Shown one piece after another: positions 59,314 to 64,000 of a DNA stretch of 64,000 nt. Made by a program: the position numbers and the translations under genes. The stretch comes from Cichorium intybus (taxonomy: Eukaryota > Streptophyta > Magnoliopsida > Asterales > Asteraceae). The stretch spans positions 1,116,001-1,180,000 of the forward strand of contig CM042011.1 of the NCBI GenBank assembly GCA_023525715.1. Direction: 5' to 3'. A model generated the notes under the pieces. The model saw nothing but the letters and a program-made list of their open reading frames with translations. It did no database searches and was not told the origin of the DNA. Every line of letters begins with the position of its first letter. Position 1 is the stretch's first letter.

Positions 59314-61373
59314 TGACGTGCACGCAGAGGTCGTCATGCGGTCAAAAATAAGAGTTAACCTAACATTCACTAGTATAGTGGAGTCAGGGTCGATCCACAG
59401 GAGCTACGTGGTTAGCCTAGATGAGAGATTACCAACTAATAGTGTCACAGCTATAGTCGGAGGAACTAATTTCTATCCTTCTATCTCGAAACAATATTCA
59501 AACACACAAGCCAAGCTTAGATATGTCCAAATGACCTAGTTACTTTCTGAACTCAGAAGTACATCTCTGAATCAGAAGCAATTGAAGGCATTCAAACTAG
59601 CAAAACCAAGCATAGCATAAACTAGCTAATAACTAAAGTTCTACTTGAACAATTACTAGCCAAGATTTAATGCTAAACCTAACCAAGTTAGCTACTGTTT
59701 TCAGCAAAGGGAAACAGTCCCAACCAAGTCACAAACAAAATCCACACATAAACCAACAATCAAAACGCCAACAAGCATCCAAAATACCAAAAAACCAATG
59801 TCAACATTAACCGAATGATTTTTATTCATCAAAACCAATATCCAAACATCAATTCAGTAACCAAACACTACTAAAAACAGAACCCTAAGCTGAAGATCAA
59901 TGGTTGTCACACCCAAAGATTCAACTCAAAGCTTACAAATGTTTAGCTAAAATGAAATAAAATCTAAAACATGAAAATACCAAATGATGGCTTCTGAAAT
60001 GGAATCCTCGAGTCAAAGAGCTTCTAGGTCAATGTTTACACCCGGTCTTTGCTAGGGTTTTCGGCTGGAAATGCCTCTATTTATAGTTGCAAATTTCCCG
60101 TGACCGCGCCGCGCAGAAGTGAAATCTGTGGCGCGCGTACTTATCCGTTCCCCGTTTTTTCGTCATTCAAATGTGTTCCACCGCCTTACGCCAGCGTCGC
60201 GCAAAAGATAAATCCGCGGCGCGCGTTCGTCTTCTCTTGATTTTTCCATTTTTTCCATACTTTTTCCGTTTGTACACCTTTAGTCCCTGTTTTAGTTCTT
60301 TTTTCTCCAGACAAGTCCTGACACGAAAAGTGAGAATACCCATGCATATTTGATATAATTTTACCAAGAACAGGGCTGACTATAGCTGTGACACTATTAG
60401 TTGGTAATCTCTCATCTAGGCTAATTTCTATCCTTCTATCTCGAAACAATATTCAAACACACAAGCCAAGCTTAGATATGTCCAAATGACCTAGTTACTT
60501 TCTGAACTCAGAAGTACATCTCTGAATCAGAAGCAATTGAAGGCATTCAAACTAGCAAAACCAAGCATAGCATAAACTAGCTAATAACTAAAGTTCTACT
60601 TGAATAATTACTAGCCAAGATTTAATGCTAAACCTAACCAAGTTAGCTACTGTTTTCAGCAAAGGGAAACAGTCCCAACCAAGTCACAAACAAAATCCAC
60701 ACACAAACCAACAATCAAAACGCCAACAAGCATCCAAAATACCGAAAAACCAATGTTAACATTAACCGAATGATTTTTATTCATCAAAACCAATATCTAA
60801 ACATCAATTCAGTAACCAAACACTACTAAAAACAGAACCCTAAGCTGAAGATCAATGGTTGTCACACCCAAAGATTCAACTCAAAGCTTACAAATGTTTA
60901 GCTAAAATGAAATAAAATCTAAAACATGAAAATACCAAATGATGGCTTCTGAAATGGAATCCTCGAGTCAAAGAGCTTCTAGGTCGATGTTTACACCCGG
61001 TCTTTGCTAGGGTTTTCGGCTGGAAATGCCTCTATTTATAGTTGCAAATTTCCCGTGACCGCGCGGCGCAGAAGTGAAATCCGCGGCGCGCGTACTTATC
61101 CGTTCCCCGTTTTTTCGTCATTCAAATGTGTTCCACCGCCTTACGCCAGCGTCGCGCAGAAGATAAATCCGCGGCGCGCGTTCGTCTTCTCTTGATTTTT
61201 CCATTTTTTCCATACTTTTTCCGTTTGTACACCTTTAGTCCCTGTTTTAGTTCTTTTTTTCTCCAGACAAGTCCTGACACGAAAAGTGAGAATACCCATG
61301 CATATTTGATATAATTTTACCAAGAACAGGGCTCAACAACGCCTAAAATACTTGATATCACTAGGCGTTGTCT
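59314..61373 (-). repeat. Rearranged double 5' LTR with 47-bp inversion
   Basis: Two LTR copies lie head-to-tail. 59314-60377 matches the 3' LTR from its TGACGTG end up to ACAGGGCT. Then 60378-60424 is an exact inverted copy of 59412-59458, and 60425-61373 is a second LTR copy missing its first ~155 bp (in plus order). In the transcribed direction the LTR begins with AGACAACGCC instead of TGTTTCACAACGCC. Both copies keep a TATA box and CG-rich words (60100-60230; 61060-61180). Confidence 0.9.
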
Positions 61374-64000
61374 GGTATACTACTGATCAACTCGACACCT
61401 GCATATGTGTTGTTTGATTCTGGTTCTACATATTCATTCGTGTCCCATAGATTCAGAGCCAGATTGAGAGTTCCATTAGAATTGCTAGATCTAGTTTTTG
61501 AGGTAGAAGTGGCAGACGGGAAATTTGTTGAAGTTCAACATATGTACCGAGATTGTGAACTTGACATCAACGGCAAGAAGTTCCGACTTAATCTCCTTCC
61601 CATTGGAATTAAGTCCTTTGATGTGATAATCGGAATGGATTGGCTTGGTGTAAATGATGCGAAGATAGCTTGTGGACAGAAGAGGGTGTCTGTTAAAACC
61701 CTAGGAGCTAAGGTGTACGTATATGGAGAAAGAAGAAAGCATGTACCAAGTCTCATTAGTGTAGCTAAGGCTCGAAGATGTATCAGAAAAGGGTGTGTAT
61801 CTTTCTTGGCCTATGTGATGACCGGAGACAAAGTAAAACAGACGTATAAAGACATAGAAGTAGTAAAAGAATTCCCAGAAGTTTTCCCAGATGAATTACC
61901 AGGCTTGCCACCAGAAAGGCAAGTTGAATTCCGGATAGATCTTGTTCCAGGAGCTTCCCCAATAGCACGAGCACCGTACCGGTTAGCACCAACAGAGATG
62001 CGAGAATTAATGTCCCAGTTGCAGGAGTTACTAGATAAAGGCTTCATCAGGCCTAGTTCTTCTCCGTGGGGTGCTCCAGTCCTGTTTGTAAAGAAGAAAG
62101 ACGGATCAATGCGGATGTGCATTGATTACAGAGAATTGAACAAGATTACCATTAAGAACCGTTATTCGTTGCCCCGAATAGATGATTTGTTTGATCAGTT
62201 ACAAGGAGCAGATTATTTTTCAAAGATTGATTTGAGATCAGGCTATCACCAAGTCAGGGTGAAAGAAAGTGATGTAGAGAAGACAGCGTTCCGTACACGA
62301 TACGGGCACTACGAGTTCCTAGTAATGCCATTCGGTCTTACGAATGCACCAGCGGTTTTTATGGACTTAATGAATCGAGTCAGTAAACTATTTCTAGACC
62401 GGTTTGTTATAGTGTTCATAGATGACATACTGATATACTCAAAGAATAAAGAAGAGCATGCGAGTCACTTGCGAGCAGTACTTGAGACTTTGAAGCGAGA
62501 ACAACTATATGCAAAGTTCTCCAAGTGCGAGTTTTGGATGCGAGAAGTGCAGTTCCTTGGACATGTTGTTTCTATCCAAGGTATAAAAGTTGACCCAGCA
62601 AAAGTTGAAGCAGTGATGAAATGGGAGCCACCTAAGACGCCAACAGAAGTTAGAAGTTTTCTCGGTCTTGCCGGGTATTACCGAAGATTTATTCAGGATT
62701 TCTCCCGTATAGCTGTGCCACTTACACGACTAACCCGGAAAGAAGAGAAATTTAGATGGCAAGAAGAACAAGAAAGAGCTTTTGCTACATTGAAAGAAAA
62801 GTTGTGTAACGCGCCTGTCCTTACGTTACCAGATGGGACAGAAGACTTTGAAGTGTACTGCGATGCCTCACATCGGGGGCTTGGCTGTGTGTTGATGCAA
62901 AGAGGGAAGGTTATCGCATACGCTTCCAGACAGTTGAAAGATCCAGAGAAAAAGTACATAACCCATGATTTAGAGCTTGCAGCAATCGTATTTGCCTTGA
63001 AGATTTGGAGACATTATTTGTATTGTACAAAGTGCAAGCTATTCACTGATCACAAAAGTTTGCAGTATGTGTTCACTCAAAAAGAGTTGAACATGAGACA
63101 GAGTAGATGGCTAGAGCTGATCAGTGACTATGATTGCGACATAGTATACCATCCGGGTAAAGCAAATGTAGTAGCAGATGCATTAAGTAGAAAAGCTCCT
63201 GAGAAAAGAATCAAGGCAAGGTCGATGCGCATAGAACTGGTGTCCAGTATTATAGAGCAGATTAAAGCAGCTCAGCAGAAAGTTGAAGAAAGTGGAGACT
63301 TAAAAGATGAAAAGCTAGGAAAAGACATACAGTTTGAGACCAACAGTCAAGGGTTGAAGACCTTCAGAAACCGCATTTGGGTACCGAAAGCAGGAAGTTT
63401 GAGAAAGCTGATTCTAGAAGAGTCGCATAAGTCAAAGTATTCCATACATCCAGGGAGTACCAAGACTTATCAAGATCTGAAAAGACAGTACTGGTGGCCT
63501 GGAATGAAGAAGAGGATAGCAAAGTACATCTCCAAGTGTGTCATTTGTGCACAAGTCAAGGCGGAACATCAGGTCCCGCATGGGGATGCTCAGTCATTGC
63601 ACATTCCAGCCGGAAAGTGGGAAGATGTAACCATGGACTTGATTGTCGGGTTACCGAGAACAAGAAGAGGTTATGATAGTATATGGGTCATAGTGGACCG
63701 GTTGACCAAGAGTGCACTATTTCTAGCCATAAAAGAAACTACTCCATTGGAGCAGTTAGCCCAGTTGTATATAGATGAAGTGTTAAGAAGATATGGTGCA
63801 CCGTTGTCTATCGTGTCAGACAGAGACCCCAGATTTACCTCTAACTTTTGGAGAGCTTTACAAGAGAAAATGGGGACAAAAATTCAGTTAAGTACAGTGT
63901 ATCATCCACAAACGGATGGTCAGAGTGAACGAATGATCCAGACATTAGAAGACATGCTACGATCATGCGTGATGGATTTTGGAGGTAGTTGGGATGAAAA
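61374..64000 (+). CDS. pol: Open pol (protease, RT, RNase H, integrase) of outer chromovirus, runs off window
   Basis: An uninterrupted frame from 61374 (phase 0) to the window end, 875 codons. In order: protease with intact LFDSGSTYSF (about 61416) and VIIGMDWLG; linker LPGLPPERQVEF; RT with CIDYRELNKIT, VMPFGLTNAPAVF and catalytic FIDDIL (about 62426); RNase H with YCDASHRGLG, TDHKSLQYVF and intact VVADALSRK; integrase HHCC (HPGSTKTYQDLK, YWWPGMKK, CVICAQVK), core Asp in WEDVTMDLIVG, VSDRDPRF, and Glu in TDGQSERMIQTLED. All catalytic residues are present. It has no own start: it is the downstream part of a Gag-Pol polyprotein whose gag is broken and which was separated by the 13.9-kb insertion. 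The integrase end and any chromodomain lie beyond the window. Confidence 0.93.

Larger units (their letters stand above)
47474..61373 (-). mobile_element. Athila-like non-autonomous LTR element, minus strand, TSD GGTAT
   Basis: GGTAT occurs at 47469-47473 and 61374-61378. On the minus strand the order is: 5' LTR (61373-59314, rearranged), PBS for tRNA-Asp (59308-59291), a 437-codon ORF, an intron-like gap, a 398-codon ORF, polypurine tract (48591-48582), 3' LTR (48581-47474). After removing the nested Copia element the interior is about 4.3 kb and has no gag-pol homology. The PBS type and the second ORF point to the Athila/Tat branch. Confidence 0.88.
34918..64000 (+). mobile_element. Outer chromovirus, split by two nested elements, continues past window
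   Basis: The 5' LTR (34918-37128), PBS (37133), gag (37301-38446), gag tail (47334-47473) and pol (61374 to window end) form one element in one orientation. Removing the two insertions with one TSD copy each puts the second zinc knuckle, the spacer and the protease back in one reading frame (all phase 0 relative to the window). Gag has a frameshift and stops, but pol is open throughout. A chromodomain cannot be checked because the integrase C-terminus is beyond the window. Confidence 0.93.

Overview
The window looks like repeat-rich nuclear DNA of a flowering plant. It is AT-rich and packed with plant-type LTR retrotransposons (Ty3/Gypsy chromovirus, Athila-like and Ty1/Copia), Helitrons, tRNA-derived SINEs, TIR elements and very long (TA)n tracts. 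It contains one recognisable host gene, which has introns. The repeat types would suit an Asteraceae-like eudicot, but that is a guess; nothing here fixes the species.

Layout. (1) 1-4636: 3' part of a decayed chromovirus (gag, protease, RT, RNase H, integrase, chromodomain) and the start of its 3' LTR. (2) 4640-13226: TIR elements, a 750-bp foldback, a G-rich minisatellite inside a hAT-like MITE, and (TA)n tracts. (3) 13227-27112: two oppositely oriented Helitrons of one family, an old minus-strand LTR fragment, a SINE, and several TIR elements that sit exactly between (TA)n tracts. Each of these TIR families carries its own repeated 15-16 bp palindromic word. (4) 27300-28603: the only convincing host gene, a three-exon F-box/MYND zinc-finger protein. 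(5) 29027-34917: a SINE with a 20-bp target duplication, another (TA)n-flanked element, a LINE remnant and a solo LTR. (6) 34918-64000: a nested retrotransposon stack that can be resolved by target-site duplications (TSDs).

The stack: a plus-strand chromovirus begins with its 5' LTR at 34918. Its gag is cut at 38447 by an 8,887-bp LTR element (38447-47333, TSD AGTTT). Only 140 bp further on in host coordinates it is cut again by a minus-strand Athila-like element (47474-61373, TSD GGTAT). That second element is itself split inside an ORF by a minus-strand Copia derivative (50228-56586, TSD GAGGC). The outer chromovirus pol resumes at 61374 and is open, without a stop, to the end of the window. 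All three inserted elements lack a working pol, so they look non-autonomous and were presumably moved by enzymes supplied in trans.

The most unusual signals are: the families of (TA)n-embedded TIR elements with operator-like internal palindromes (TGTTCA-N4-TGAACA, GATTCACATGTGAATC, CATTCTTGGAGAATG); arrays of CG-rich near-palindromes whose wording differs between families but which recur in every LTR family seen; an LTR element with almost identical LTRs around a wrecked interior; and an Athila-like element with two intact-looking non-pol ORFs and a rearranged double LTR.
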